DNA of 64,000 bases. Source: Alteromonas sp. RKMC-009 (lineage in GTDB: Bacteria > Pseudomonadota > Gammaproteobacteria > Enterobacterales > Alteromonadaceae). The DNA is taken from assembly GCF_003584565.2 (NCBI RefSeq), contig NZ_CP031010.1:1302001-1366000 (forward strand), given 5' to 3'. A program made the translations under genes and the position numbers. Below, in pieces: positions 1-8,802 of the stretch. The notes below the pieces were generated by a model, which was given only the letters and a program-made list of their open reading frames with translations, did no database searches and had not been told where the DNA came from. Position 1 is the first letter of the stretch; every line of letters begins with the position of its first letter.

Positions 1-710
1 GTCATTTTTCCATCCGGGGTGATAGCCAATAGTAAGTTTGTAATATCACCAAATTGTCCGGAGGAGGGGATGATTTCTAAGACATAACTGTTATTGAGAT
101 CTAATATAAGTGATTTTTGGATGTTTCTGGCACATGTCTCGAGCATGTAAAATACGGCCATATCATTCAGTGAGTTTTCGTTAGTAATGTCCAGAGAGCC
201 ACATAGTCGGCCAAGATGATCAAACACAGGAGCTGCCGCGCAGTGAAATGAGTTGTGTTGTTGTTGATAATGTTCTGCACCGAAAACCCGGCTGAACTGT
301 TTGCTGTTTAATGCACACGACATGGCAGTGGTGCCTACAGTACTTTCATTTAATATGACACCATCTCGAAAAGCAGACGCGATTCGGGTATTTCTCAGTC
401 GACTTGCTTGCCTGACTTGTAAAGCGGTACAGTCTTTATCAGTGAGTAAAACAGACCAGCCAGCACCAGCAACAGCTTGAAATAATTGTTCAACATGCCG
501 GTTAGAAATGTTTAGTAAACGAGAATTTTTAGATTTAAGCTCTTTAAGATTATCAGGACGAACATAGGCGTATTCAAGCTGCCCGGACATCTGAATAGTC
601 TGGTTAGCACAACGAAGCCAAGAGTCACGAATAGCGTCAGGCAGCCTGTCGGCTACCTGAGTATCTCCCTCATCAAATCGCTGACGAATTACGCTAAGCT
701 CGTTATTCAT
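1..710 (-). CDS. AcoR-type sigma-54-dependent transcriptional activator, N-terminal part (runs off the window)
   Basis: The minus-strand frame is open from the ATG at 710 to the window edge, giving about 236 residues that begin MNNELSVIRQRFDEGD. The stretch WSVLLTDKDCTALQVRQ followed by GTTAMSCAL and FHCAAAPVFDHLGRLCGSLDIT is the GAF-like sensor region found at the N-terminus of AcoR-family enhancer-binding proteins. The AAA+ and Fis domains would lie to the left, outside the window, so sigma-54 dependence is inferred from the family and not seen. A purine-rich GAGGG lies just upstream of the start. It may control the adjacent MetA-type channel gene or the catabolic locus, but I found no clear -24/-12 promoter near either. 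Confidence 0.75.
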   Translation of the reverse strand, partial: MNNELSVIRQRFDEGDTQVADRLPDAIRDSWLRCANQTIQMSGQLEYAYVRPDNLKELKSKNSRLLNISNRHVEQLFQAVAGAGWSVLLTDKDCTALQVRQASRLRNTRIASAFRDGVILNESTVGTTAMSCALNSKQFSRVFGAEHYQQQHNSFHCAAAPVFDHLGRLCGSLDITNENSLNDMAVFYMLETCARNIQKSLILDLNNSYVLEIIPSSGQFGDITNLLLAITPDGKM

Positions 711-891
711 GACTACTGCCCTCATTATCCAGATTGAAAACTGAAATCGGTCATTTGGCGATTAGCCTTATACCTGTTCAATGGAGCTATAACTTAGCAT
801 AAAATGTAAATTAAATGTAATAAGTTTATTAGGCGAACTTTGGTTTTTATTGCGAACTTATGAGGTGTCTGTTATTCCGGCGGAAATGTAG

Positions 892-1782
892 TTAGAACAC
901 TTTAACAAAACGTAGGTTAAGTCTGTCGTTTTCGAAAAAGCCATTTTCTACAGAGATGCTGCGGCCATATTGTATTTGAACCTGAAGGTCGGGCTTGATG
1001 AAGTGCTGCAGAGTTGCCTGCCAACGATTGCTGTTCAGTTTATCCTGTTGTCGGGAACCGTTTACCTCAGTTTCCGCACCGAAATCCTGATAATAGTTAA
1101 CCGACGCAGTAGTGGAGTCAGAAATGTGGTAGTTCAAATGTACCTGAAAACCGTACTGATCATCCTGCTTCCGGGTGACCCCTGAAGCGCCGAAATCGTC
1201 GTTGTCTCCAAAGAATGTATATTCACCAATCAAATGAAGAGAAAAGTGTTCAGTTAGCGGTGTTACAAATGCAGCTTGCGTGATTAATTTTGTTCTGTTT
1301 TCACCAAGGTTAACGGGTCCTTTTTCAATGTCGTAACTACCCCATGGGACTGAAACCAAACCAGTCAATCCGAAGGCTTGCTTTGTTGCCGCGTTATTGT
1401 ATAACCAGATCGTTGCGCCGAGTATAGGATCACCAATACCCGATGCTTCTACTGTATTGCCGCCGGCCTCCAGTTTCAGTTGGCCGAATGGTAGAATTAT
1501 TTGAGGGTCGATAATAAATCCACCGATTTCCATATAGTGGACCCAACGCAAAAGACCTATATCTGCGCCTAACGTCGGCCCATTTTCAATCTGTTTGCCA
1601 TCGACATAAAACTCATCATTGTCGAAAGACTGCAGATATAGAATCCCGAGATCTATACCTGCTGGCAATGGTGAATAGTCACCCGGATCTGTAGCAACCT
1701 GAGCCGCATGAGAGATATTATTAATTGTAGAGCAGGCAAGACCAGCAGACAGAACAGCAGCTTTTAAGAATGTGTTTTTCAT
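892..1782 (-). CDS. MetA-pathway-of-phenol-degradation family outer-membrane channel
   Basis: This 296-residue protein starts with a Sec signal peptide (MKNTFLKAAVLSAGLACS, cleavage near SHA-A) and then consists of alternating amphipathic strands typical of a beta-barrel, ending in ...FVKVF with a terminal aromatic residue as outer-membrane proteins do. The pattern PAGIDLGILYLQ near the mature N-terminus and GIGDPILGATIWLYN in the middle matches the Phenol_MetA_deg family, which forms channels encoded beside aromatic and hydrocarbon catabolic genes. I infer a role in uptake of a hydrophobic aromatic. It is transcribed in the same direction as the truncated activator and could be its target. 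Confidence 0.72.
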   Translation of the reverse strand: MKNTFLKAAVLSAGLACSTINNISHAAQVATDPGDYSPLPAGIDLGILYLQSFDNDEFYVDGKQIENGPTLGADIGLLRWVHYMEIGGFIIDPQIILPFGQLKLEAGGNTVEASGIGDPILGATIWLYNNAATKQAFGLTGLVSVPWGSYDIEKGPVNLGENRTKLITQAAFVTPLTEHFSLHLIGEYTFFGDNDDFGASGVTRKQDDQYGFQVHLNYHISDSTTASVNYYQDFGAETEVNGSRQQDKLNSNRWQATLQHFIKPDLQVQIQYGRSISVENGFFENDRLNLRFVKVF

Positions 1783-2006
1783 TTTGTTATCCTTTGTGAG
1801 TGATTACGCTGAGCAAAAGCTCTCTTAGGTCACTGGGATAAATAGCATTTAACATTCCATAAACATTTAAGTGATGTAATAACAGTTAGTTAGATATTTT
1901 TGTCCAGAAAGGTGCGCCTCATTGATGTTTTAAAAACAAACATACGCATAAGACTGCCGTCTCAAAATGAAACAGTTTTATATGAAGTCTGAGACTTTCT
2001 TTGGGT

Positions 2007-2022
2007 ATCAGTGATCACTGAT
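2007..2022. promoter_or_regulatory. Perfect 16-bp palindrome, operator candidate
   Basis: The sequence ATCAGTGA-TCACTGAT is an exact inverted repeat with no spacer, in the gene-free region 225 bp upstream of the MetA-type channel gene. It contains the AGTGA/TCACT core also seen in the operator candidates at 4729 and 14464 but lacks their three-base spacer. Binding by any protein is inference. Confidence 0.3.
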
Positions 2023-2455
2023 TAGCTGCAAATCTTTTTTACTCTAATTCATACGAAGAGAGCTAAGCTCACACTTCGTTAGTAAGCACATGGGTGAGTT
2101 GTCAAAGTTGGAAGGAAAATTTGCAGCAAAAAAGAAAATATTTAGGTAGGCAAACTTCCAAATGATGGAAAGCTTTATAATTGTAAATGATTAGCTGTGA
2201 TGTCGCCCATCGTTGCAGTGCAAATACTTTCCAGGTCACTCTTATTTCTGCAATTTATTTTTCCACATTTTTCTTATATTTTTTTCTGACTTCAAATGGT
2301 GTTTTGAGTGGGAAGTTTTAGATGACTAACTTCAAAATTAAAGTACTTGTTAACCAACAGGAGTCTGGCTGTTTTTTCGACTTTTTATTCGCTATATGTG
2401 TGCCAATATTCTGAACGGATTTTAATGTGAGAAAAGACACGCTCAACAAAAACTT

Positions 2456-2760
2456 TGTGAAAAAATGTGCTGAGTCAGGTGTCTTTCCAAAGCGTTCCAC
2501 CGAAAAAAAAATAAAGCGTTCTGCCGAAAGTTTTGATTTCGGAGTAACGTGGGGAGTAGGTCAAAAATGAAAAACTGTCTTCTTTCGGCAGAACGCTTTT
2601 TCCGTGGCCTGTAGAGGAATCGGGCCTGACTAATTGTGAAAATTCTATTTCTCAAAAATTTACGAGAGTTCAATTCGAAATTGGCATGACTGTACTAGCG
2701 TAGTTTTCGAGTCAAAATGCATTTACTATACGCACGTAATAAGTTAAAAGAGAGAGTTTT
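2456..2760 (+). repeat. Nested hairpin element, copy 1 (putative structured RNA or mobile element)
   Basis: The order is A1 (2491-2505), A2 (2515-2530), B1 (2537-2549), B2 (2582-2597). A2 AGCGTTCTGCCGAAAG is the exact reverse complement of B2, which is followed by five T residues; A1 pairs with B2 with two mismatches and A2 pairs imperfectly with B1. A conserved block with CCGTGGCCTG and GAGGAATCGGGCCTGAC begins at 2602. The same architecture recurs 489 bp downstream with different but self-complementary stem sequence. Orientation is assigned from the T-run after B2. I do not recognise the family. Confidence 0.6.
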
Positions 2761-2943
2761 TTTACTGCCAAAGAGTGCTAGGTTGCACTCTTTAAAAAAT
2801 TCCTCTAATGCAGTCTGTTTAGTTCAATTTACTTGATGTTTTGTTAGCAATTTTTTTGCTGATTATTCGTCACAATTTTGACAAGATTTTAAGCGGATCT
2901 ATGAAAATATTTCACGACATGCAAGACACATTTGACAAAAATA

Positions 2944-3252
2944 ATGTGAAAAAATGTACTGGCTAGGCTGCACTCCCGGAGCGTTACCCCTAGAAAAAAA
3001 TCAAGCGTTACCCCTAGAATTTTATTCTAGGAGTAACGGGGGGAGTTGTTCAAATTTCATAATATTCCTACTCTAGGGGTAACGCTTTTTCCGTGGCCTG
3101 CAGAGGAATCGGGCCTGACTAATTGTAAAAATTCTATTTCTCAAAATTTTTCGCGAATTTAGCCTTAATTTGGCGCGAGTTTACTCGCACAGTTATCGTG
3201 TCAAACACGCATGCGACAACTACACGCAGTTATTGAGATTAAAGAGCTTTTT
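2944..3252 (+). repeat. Nested hairpin element, copy 2 (stems covary with copy 1)
   Basis: A1 (2980-2995), A2 (3004-3020), B1 (3024-3038) and B2 (3073-3086) repeat the plan of copy 1. The variable part of the stem is ACCCCTAG here against CTGCCGAAAG in copy 1, and the complementary arms changed to match, so pairing is preserved while sequence is not. A1 and B2 form a perfect 14-bp outer stem, and A2 and B1 form an inner stem with one mismatch. The flanks TGTGAAAAAATGT upstream and the block from 3091 to 3142 downstream are nearly identical to copy 1. Confidence 0.6.
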
Positions 3253-3763
3253 TGCAGCTAAAGATTGCTTTTTTCTAAGGTGCGGGAGAAGTGTATTTTC
3301 GCAATTTTTGCCATTCGTTCAGAGTCGATAATCGTGATGTTAAGATGAATGAAATGCCAACTCTGGGAATCCAAATTTTCACAAAGATACCCGGACAAAT
3401 TGTACTGCTTAGGCGCAGTAAACGTGGGTTCCTGCAGTCATATTCTGTTCACGGGCTTTGTGAATAACTTCTAAACTCAGACACTGATTTCTTCTATTAC
3501 CAACTTAGTTGAACAGTAAAATATACGCTATCTGAAGAGCCAGAACGGCGGAGGTCCTGGCTCCTCTTACCAACAACGCAATTGCTCGTTCTTGCGATAA
3601 AGACACATAAAATTTGCAGGCAATATGGGTTGGAAGTGTATGCTCAAAACATCATTCCTAAACCTTTATTACTGCCACTATTTTCATTAATGATCGAAGT
3701 ATATGCATGTGAACATAATGATCCAAATGCAAGGACAAATACTCATCTAAAAGCCCGGTAAAG

Positions 3764-4702
3764 TTAGTCAGACATTAAATCATCGTTCATTTTTTCGATT
3801 GCATCGAAGACCTGATCTACAAACCACAGCGTAGATGCTGATGCTGAATTTCTGCGATGATAAATCAACTTGACTGAGAATTCCGGGGACTCAATGGGTA
3901 GAGGCTGCCATGTCAGCCAATTCTGTCTAAAAGCATCATTTACGAGTCGTGACGGCAATACCGCTAGCAGATCTGAGGTACGTAGCATTCTTGTTGCTAC
4001 GAGAAACTGATTCACGTTCAGTTTAATGTTTCGGGCCATATTCATTTCTTTCAACGCCAGGTCTATCGGGAGTCTATATGAGCCAGTGCCTGACGGATTG
4101 ATTACTAAATGTTCTGCTTCACAAAACTTTTTCAGAGATATTTTTTTCTGTAAAAAGGGATGATCTTTTCTGCCTGCTACTACATAATTTTCTTTCCAAA
4201 GTGTTCTGCATTCCAGCGTTGACATCTTCGGATCCTGCACAGAAATTGCAAAATCTATTTCGCTTCTGGAGAGTCTGCCGTCCGTCAGTTCGGAATCATC
4301 CTGTACTAAAAAAAGCTTTGTAGATGGACCATTTTTTTGCATAGATTTGTATAAAAATGGAGTAAGCAAACTCGCGGACAAGTCTGTCATTGAAACCCTA
4401 AATTCAGTCTTTGATGTATGCGGGTCGAACACATTAATCCTCATCGACTTCTTTAATTGCGCCAAGGCTGTATGAACATCTGGCCACAGTGCAGACGCTT
4501 TCGGAGTGGGTTCTACTCCCTTCGGCACTTTGACAAAAAGTGTATCTTGTAATTCATCTCTTAGTTTGACAATTGCATTACTGACAGCTGACTGTGTCAA
4601 TCCAAGGCTTTCTGCTGCCCGGGTCACGTGCCGCTCAATCATCACCTGGTCGAATATCTGCAGAAGGTTAAGATCCATCCGCTCCACACGCTTTCTATCC
4701 AT
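3764..4702 (-). CDS. LysR-family transcriptional regulator of the aromatic/C-glycoside locus
   Basis: The N-terminus MDRKRVERMDLNLLQIFDQV, then HVTRAAESLGLTQSAVSNAI and KLRDELQDTLFVK, is a classic LysR winged helix-turn-helix (about residues 8-67), followed by a ligand-binding domain of about 230 residues; the PTPKA segment resembles NodD/PcpR-type members. I chose the ATG at 4702 because AGGGA lies at good spacing before it, whereas the in-frame ATG at 4735 has none; this gives 312 residues. The gene diverges from the FAD hydroxylase at 4830, the usual arrangement of a LysR activator and its target. The operator candidate at 4729-4747 sits between them and recurs upstream of the TonB receptor, so it may control both operons (inference). 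Confidence 0.88.
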   Translation of the reverse strand: MDRKRVERMDLNLLQIFDQVMIERHVTRAAESLGLTQSAVSNAIVKLRDELQDTLFVKVPKGVEPTPKASALWPDVHTALAQLKKSMRINVFDPHTSKTEFRVSMTDLSASLLTPFLYKSMQKNGPSTKLFLVQDDSELTDGRLSRSEIDFAISVQDPKMSTLECRTLWKENYVVAGRKDHPFLQKKISLKKFCEAEHLVINPSGTGSYRLPIDLALKEMNMARNIKLNVNQFLVATRMLRTSDLLAVLPSRLVNDAFRQNWLTWQPLPIESPEFSVKLIYHRRNSASASTLWFVDQVFDAIEKMNDDLMSD

Positions 4703-4728
4703 ATTTTTTATCCCTACTAAATAAATCG

Positions 4729-4747
4729 TAATCATTTTTAGTGATGA
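4729..4747. promoter_or_regulatory. Operator candidate in the lysR/hydroxylase divergent region
   Basis: TAATCATT-TTT-AGTGATGA has 6 of 8 matching positions in the left half-site of the perfect palindrome at 14464-14482, and the same TTT spacer and right half-site. Both sites are also followed by a YAYTAAT tail. It lies between the LysR start and the hydroxylase start, as expected for LysR autoregulation and activation. Confidence 0.5.
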
Positions 4748-4829
4748 TATTAATAATAAGTGTTCGATTGATCAATGTTAAATGGGCGGTTATTTTCCAC
4801 ACATTCCTTTAACTTTTAGGACTGAATGA

Positions 4830-6401
4830 ATGAATCAGGAATACGATTTAATTGTAATCGGGTGTGGACCTGCTGGAGAGGTTCTGGCTTCAACCGTGGG
4901 CGCTGCCGGATATAATGTGCTTGTTATTGAAAGGTGGCCTGAACCCTATCCATTACCAAGATTGACAACTTTAGACGGTGAGTGCTGCAGAGTTGTGCAG
5001 GCAACCAGCGCAGATGTAGACAAGGGCTTTGAACAGAGCACCATCCAGAATGCGTGTCATTTTGTTGACCGTGATGGCGAAGACATTATGAAGGTGCTCT
5101 ATCCTGGCAAGCTGGCAGGCTGGCCTACAAGGCTCTCGATATTTCAGCCCGATTTTGAAAAGGGTATTACGGACAAACTGGAGTCGCTACCGAACGTCAG
5201 AATACTGAGAGGATTTGAAGTCCTCGATTTCTCACAAAACGAGAATTCAGTAACGGTTGAGTTCAGCCCCTTTGATGCTAACCGGATGATTGCCGTCGGA
5301 AATCCTGAAAAGGTAACCGCTAAATATATGGCCGGAACAGATGGTGCCAGAAGTTTCGTACGGTCCCATTTGGGGCTGGAACAAAAAGACTTCGATATGC
5401 ACGAGCGCTGGTTAAACTTTGATGCAGAGCTAAAAAGGCCACTTCCCGAAAAATTTCACAAGCTTGCAATCTTCATGGACCCTTCCCGGCCGCATATGTA
5501 CATGCCTATCGGTGAAAAATATCTGCGCCTGGAATTCAGAGTTATGGAAGGTGAAACTGACGAGGATGTTACAGATCCGTCTGTTGCCTGGGACTTTCTT
5601 ACCAAGGAGCATGGGCTAGGCAGTGATGATGTGAATATTATGCGTCAAGTTGTCTATCACTATCACACACGAATAACCCAGCAGTGGAGAAAAGACAGAA
5701 TTTTTATCGCAGGTGATGCGGCACATACGATGCCACCTTATATGGGGCAAGGTGGTTGTGCCGCCATTCGTGATGGCAGAAATCTGGGATGGAAGCTCAT
5801 TGAGGTACTGTCTGAAAGAAGTTCAGAGAAGTTACTTGATACCTACCAATCTGAACGAATGCCTCATGCGTCAACGATAATCATGGGGTCCGATATGCTT
5901 TCAAGACAAGTGAATATCGTTGACCCGTCCGAAGCTGAGAAAAGAGATTCAGCCATGAGGGAAAGGGGCAGTTTTACGCCGCCAGATTTGCCTTCATTGT
6001 CTTCAGGTATTTTGTACTTCGAAAAGTCCTCACAAGAAACGAGTATTGCAGGAAAGATGACTCCTCAGGGAACCGTTGGAAAAAATGGAAAAGCGGGTAG
6101 AGGTGATGATTTGATTGGGAGCGGCTTCCAACTTTGGTGTGCTAAAGACCCATCCACATTCCTTAATGAAGAATCGACGAAAGTCATTACCCGGTTAGCG
6201 ATTGATATTGCAGTTTTCAATGAGCCGGAGAGTCAGTATGCATATGAAGATATCGAAGGCATTTATCAAACGTTTCTAGAAAATAACGACGCTGCGTTTG
6301 TGCTTGTCAGGCCAGATTTCTACGCGTTCGGCAGCGGTTCCTTCTCACAAATTAACGATGCGTTGTTAAGCCTTAAAGCGCAACTGTTCTCTAACTATTA
6401 A
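4830..6401 (+). CDS. FAD-dependent aromatic hydroxylase (MhpA/phenol-hydroxylase-like, pfam01494 family)
   Basis: The 523-residue protein has the three fingerprints of flavoprotein aromatic hydroxylases. The FAD Rossmann motif is GCGPAG at residues 11-16 with E34 ending the second strand. The DG motif (GTDGARSFVRSHLG) is near residues 168-181. The GD motif (IAGDAAHTMPPYMGQGG) is near 293-309. The C-terminal 120 residues fit the thioredoxin-like lid of MhpA-type enzymes. Such enzymes use NAD(P)H and O2 to hydroxylate a phenolic ring in the cytoplasm. It is the first gene of a tight operon with a dioxygenase 15 bp downstream, so I infer it activates the aglycone ring for cleavage. The exact substrate cannot be read from sequence. 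Confidence 0.85.
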   Translation: MNQEYDLIVIGCGPAGEVLASTVGAAGYNVLVIERWPEPYPLPRLTTLDGECCRVVQATSADVDKGFEQSTIQNACHFVDRDGEDIMKVLYPGKLAGWPTRLSIFQPDFEKGITDKLESLPNVRILRGFEVLDFSQNENSVTVEFSPFDANRMIAVGNPEKVTAKYMAGTDGARSFVRSHLGLEQKDFDMHERWLNFDAELKRPLPEKFHKLAIFMDPSRPHMYMPIGEKYLRLEFRVMEGETDEDVTDPSVAWDFLTKEHGLGSDDVNIMRQVVYHYHTRITQQWRKDRIFIAGDAAHTMPPYMGQGGCAAIRDGRNLGWKLIEVLSERSSEKLLDTYQSERMPHASTIIMGSDMLSRQVNIVDPSEAEKRDSAMRERGSFTPPDLPSLSSGILYFEKSSQETSIAGKMTPQGTVGKNGKAGRGDDLIGSGFQLWCAKDPSTFLNEESTKVITRLAIDIAVFNEPESQYAYEDIEGIYQTFLENNDAAFVLVRPDFYAFGSGSFSQINDALLSLKAQLFSNY

Positions 6402-6416
6402 TAAGAGGTAATTGAT

Positions 6417-7565
6417 ATGAGTTTTAATGTGGGCGGGCTTCGCTTGAATCAGCCTTTCAAAATAGATCGACTCGGACATTTTGGTTATCACACGAATGAT
6501 CTTCAGGGGACAATAAATTTTCTTACAAATGACTTGGGACTGACTCTGAGTGATGAAGATGATTTTTCTACACGGGTTCCGGGGCTTGCGCCGGAGTTTG
6601 CTAAGGGATACTTCATTCGTTGTGCCCATGATCATCATACATTAGTAATTGGGCCACAGGAACTTGTCGATACCCGCGAACCAGAACGTAAAGGTGCTTT
6701 GGTAAATCAGGTTTCGTGGCAAATAGGTTCGTTGAAGCAGGTAGTCGATGGTGTCGATTTCCTTGATAAAAATGCAAAGCTCAGGCGAATTGGCCGCGAT
6801 GCGCCAGGTTCAAACTGGCACGCTTACGCTTACTGCCCGGACGGATATGTTAATGAAATCTTTTATGGGATGGAGCAAGTTGGATGGGATGGCAGAAGTA
6901 AGCCCGAATGTATGTACAACAGGGCATTTCACGATTTACCACCCTTACCACAAATTTCAGAATATCAGGAAGTTAAGGATGTTTTGGAGCAGGGGCAAAG
7001 TCTCGATGGCTACCGGTTCGAAGAAGAAAGAACTGAAACATTTGATGTTGACGGGGTCCTGCTACATCAGCCCTTCAAATTAACAAGTCTGGTCAGGGTT
7101 TTATTGCCGGTCCAGGATCCTGAAGAGAGTCTGAGCTTCTATTGTGAAACTCTGGGTATGAAAGTTTCGGAACGCACAGAGATTAACGGATGCAAGGTAA
7201 TCTTCCTGCGAAATACTGCAGAGTTTAGCTCCCTGGTATTAGTACAAAAAGGGCTACTTGAAGAGTTTCATGTAGGTGCTGCCTGTACTTTCACTGTCGC
7301 ATCATATCAGCAGTTTCTCGCGGCGCATAAATATCTGCAAAGCCGGGATGTGCGAATAGTAAAGTTGCCAGGTGCACTATCAAAAGGGAATTCCTACAGT
7401 TTCTGGGTGCAGGGGCCTGATAAGGTCGCGATCGAAATTGTTTTTGGAAACCTCAGACATGATGCACCGTCAATCGAATTCACTCCCAATCAGTCCTGGC
7501 CTGATGAGATTGAGAGTCTGGATGATGTTTCTGCTCAACCAACATTCATGGGACCCCTCGGATAA
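6417..7565 (+). CDS. Two-domain VOC-superfamily (type I extradiol-like) dioxygenase
   Basis: This 382-residue protein contains two vicinal-oxygen-chelate modules. In the N-terminal module H21, H73 or H74 and E147 occupy the positions of the 2-His-1-Glu iron triad. In the second module the first ligand position is not His (SLVRVLLPVQD), although a Glu (AIEIVFGN) remains. Classical type I extradiol dioxygenases carry the metal in the C-terminal module, so catalysis in the first module would be unusual. The neighbours, an upstream hydroxylase and a downstream alpha/beta hydrolase overlapping by one base, are those of a meta-cleavage pathway. I infer extradiol cleavage of a catechol-type intermediate; another VOC activity is possible. 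Confidence 0.75.
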   Translation: MSFNVGGLRLNQPFKIDRLGHFGYHTNDLQGTINFLTNDLGLTLSDEDDFSTRVPGLAPEFAKGYFIRCAHDHHTLVIGPQELVDTREPERKGALVNQVSWQIGSLKQVVDGVDFLDKNAKLRRIGRDAPGSNWHAYAYCPDGYVNEIFYGMEQVGWDGRSKPECMYNRAFHDLPPLPQISEYQEVKDVLEQGQSLDGYRFEEERTETFDVDGVLLHQPFKLTSLVRVLLPVQDPEESLSFYCETLGMKVSERTEINGCKVIFLRNTAEFSSLVLVQKGLLEEFHVGAACTFTVASYQQFLAAHKYLQSRDVRIVKLPGALSKGNSYSFWVQGPDKVAIEIVFGNLRHDAPSIEFTPNQSWPDEIESLDDVSAQPTFMGPLG

Positions 7566-8368
7566 TGCCTTATTTAAATGTTAAAAACGCGCGTGTGTAC
7601 TATGACGTTTGTGGTGAAGGCCCTGAGTTGGTATTTGTTCATGGTGCCGGAGCGAACTCACTGGTGTTTTTCAGACAGGTTCAGTACTTCTCACAAAAAT
7701 ACCGTGTAATTTGTATGGATATGCGTGGCTTCGGTCATTCTATTTGCGAACCCGGCACATTTCATCAGCGGGATTTACCTGATGACCTCTGTCGTGTTCT
7801 GGATGCAGAAGCAACCGGGCCTGTAAATATAGTCTGTCAATCAATGGGCGCATGGGCGGGGCTTCCTCTCGCGGTAAGAGAGCCTGACAGAGTCAATGCC
7901 CTCGTGCTGTCAGGGTCTCCTACACCTGCTTATGGTCCTCATCATGCTGCTCTTCAAAACGTATCGAGAACTTTCAAAAGAGCAGGTGCAGGCGAAACTG
8001 TTGCACCAACTCAGCTTGGTTTCACAGAAGAGTTTGTCAATAAATATCCGGAACTCATTACTTTATATCAAATGCTCGCACGTCAGAATCAACAGGTTGA
8101 TACATCTCATATTACAGACGAAGAATTGAGATTGATGCCTGACGATTTCTCTGAATACAGTGTTCCGACTCTGGTAATGGGAGGTATGAAAAACAAATTG
8201 TTGGGGGGGGAGACTCATAAAATAGCTGCTCAGCATATTCCGGGCGCGGAGGTCTACACGTTTCCTGAAAGTGGTCATTCTTCTTACTTTGAGGAACCTG
8301 ACCATTATAACCAGGTGGTCGACGAATTTTTCGCGCGCTTTCCTCTGGGCAGGGAGGACGTCAAATAA
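7565..8368 (+). CDS. Alpha/beta-fold hydrolase (MhpC-like ring-cleavage product hydrolase candidate)
   Basis: A 267-residue single-domain alpha/beta hydrolase with the oxyanion motif VHGAGANS, nucleophile elbow C-Q-S93-M-G, and catalytic His near 238 (ESGHSSYFEEPD). Two features are atypical. The elbow has Cys where most members have Gly, and at the usual catalytic acid position after strand 6 (LVMGGMKNKL) an Asn stands where Asp is expected. It overlaps the dioxygenase stop by one base and the next start by one base, so translation is probably coupled. By position it would hydrolyse the ring-fission product by C-C or ester cleavage, but the altered triad makes this uncertain. Confidence 0.8.
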   Translation: MPYLNVKNARVYYDVCGEGPELVFVHGAGANSLVFFRQVQYFSQKYRVICMDMRGFGHSICEPGTFHQRDLPDDLCRVLDAEATGPVNIVCQSMGAWAGLPLAVREPDRVNALVLSGSPTPAYGPHHAALQNVSRTFKRAGAGETVAPTQLGFTEEFVNKYPELITLYQMLARQNQQVDTSHITDEELRLMPDDFSEYSVPTLVMGGMKNKLLGGETHKIAAQHIPGAEVYTFPESGHSSYFEEPDHYNQVVDEFFARFPLGREDVK

Positions 8369-8802
8369 TGTTAGAGAAAAAATCACTGTCTCTGGATGAT
8401 GCAAAATTTCTGGTTGAGGCTGTATGTAAGGCTTCCATGGAGCATGAAGGAAGCTTCCCGGTTTCTGTAGCCGTGGTGGATAGCTCTACCTATCTTCAGT
8501 CAATGGCGCGGATGGACGGCGCCCCTCTTTTTAGTGCACAGGGGGCCTTTGATAAAGCGAGAAGCTCAGCAGAGGGTGGTCATTCGACAACTTTCTTCGA
8601 AGAGCCGTTAAATAATGGACGCTTCTCAATGCTCAAGCTACCACACACTCCAATTGAGGGCGGTGAGCCTGTCATGATTGATGGCATATGCGTGGGTGCT
8701 GTTGGAGTGGGAGGAGCTCCCCCGCATCTCGATGCTGCTTTTGCTAAGGCTGCAATTCATGCTTTTGTAAAACAACAGGAGTCTATCAATGAAGATTGTT
8801 AG
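8368..8802 (+). CDS. GlcG/HbpS-family (DUF336) protein
   Basis: The 144-residue sequence follows the DUF336 pattern: an N-terminal helix (LSLDDAKFLVEAV), the strand FPVSVAVVDSSTYLQSMARMDGA, then SAQGAFDKARSSA and a C-terminal ICVGAVGVGGAPPHLDAAFAKAAI. This family includes heme-binding HbpS and many genes of unknown role inside aromatic catabolic operons. There is no signal peptide, so it is probably cytoplasmic. It sits mid-operon with single-base overlaps. A role as a small tautomerase or isomerase, or in heme or degradation-product binding, is only conjecture. Confidence 0.8.
   Translation: MLEKKSLSLDDAKFLVEAVCKASMEHEGSFPVSVAVVDSSTYLQSMARMDGAPLFSAQGAFDKARSSAEGGHSTTFFEEPLNNGRFSMLKLPHTPIEGGEPVMIDGICVGAVGVGGAPPHLDAAFAKAAIHAFVKQQESINEDC

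Larger units (their letters stand above)
1783..3763. other. 2-kb gene-free stretch, AT-rich, containing a duplicated structured element
   Basis: No open frame here has a credible ribosome-binding site or recognisable product; the short frames are incidental. The stretch contains a perfect 16-bp palindrome near 2007 and two diverged tandem copies (about 489 bp apart) of a nested hairpin element, both listed separately. The last 400 bases before the LysR gene show nothing I can name. Confidence 0.6.

Noticed and set aside
2318..2673. Short minus-strand open frames inside the hairpin element region
   Set aside because: They have low-complexity composition, no ribosome-binding site and overlap the inverted repeats; they are chance frames in AT-rich DNA.
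2491..3086. Integron attC sites or a CRISPR array as explanation of the repeated stems
   Set aside because: The repeats are nested inverted pairs with no GTTRRRY/RYYYAAC boundaries, no regular spacers and no integrase or cas genes nearby.
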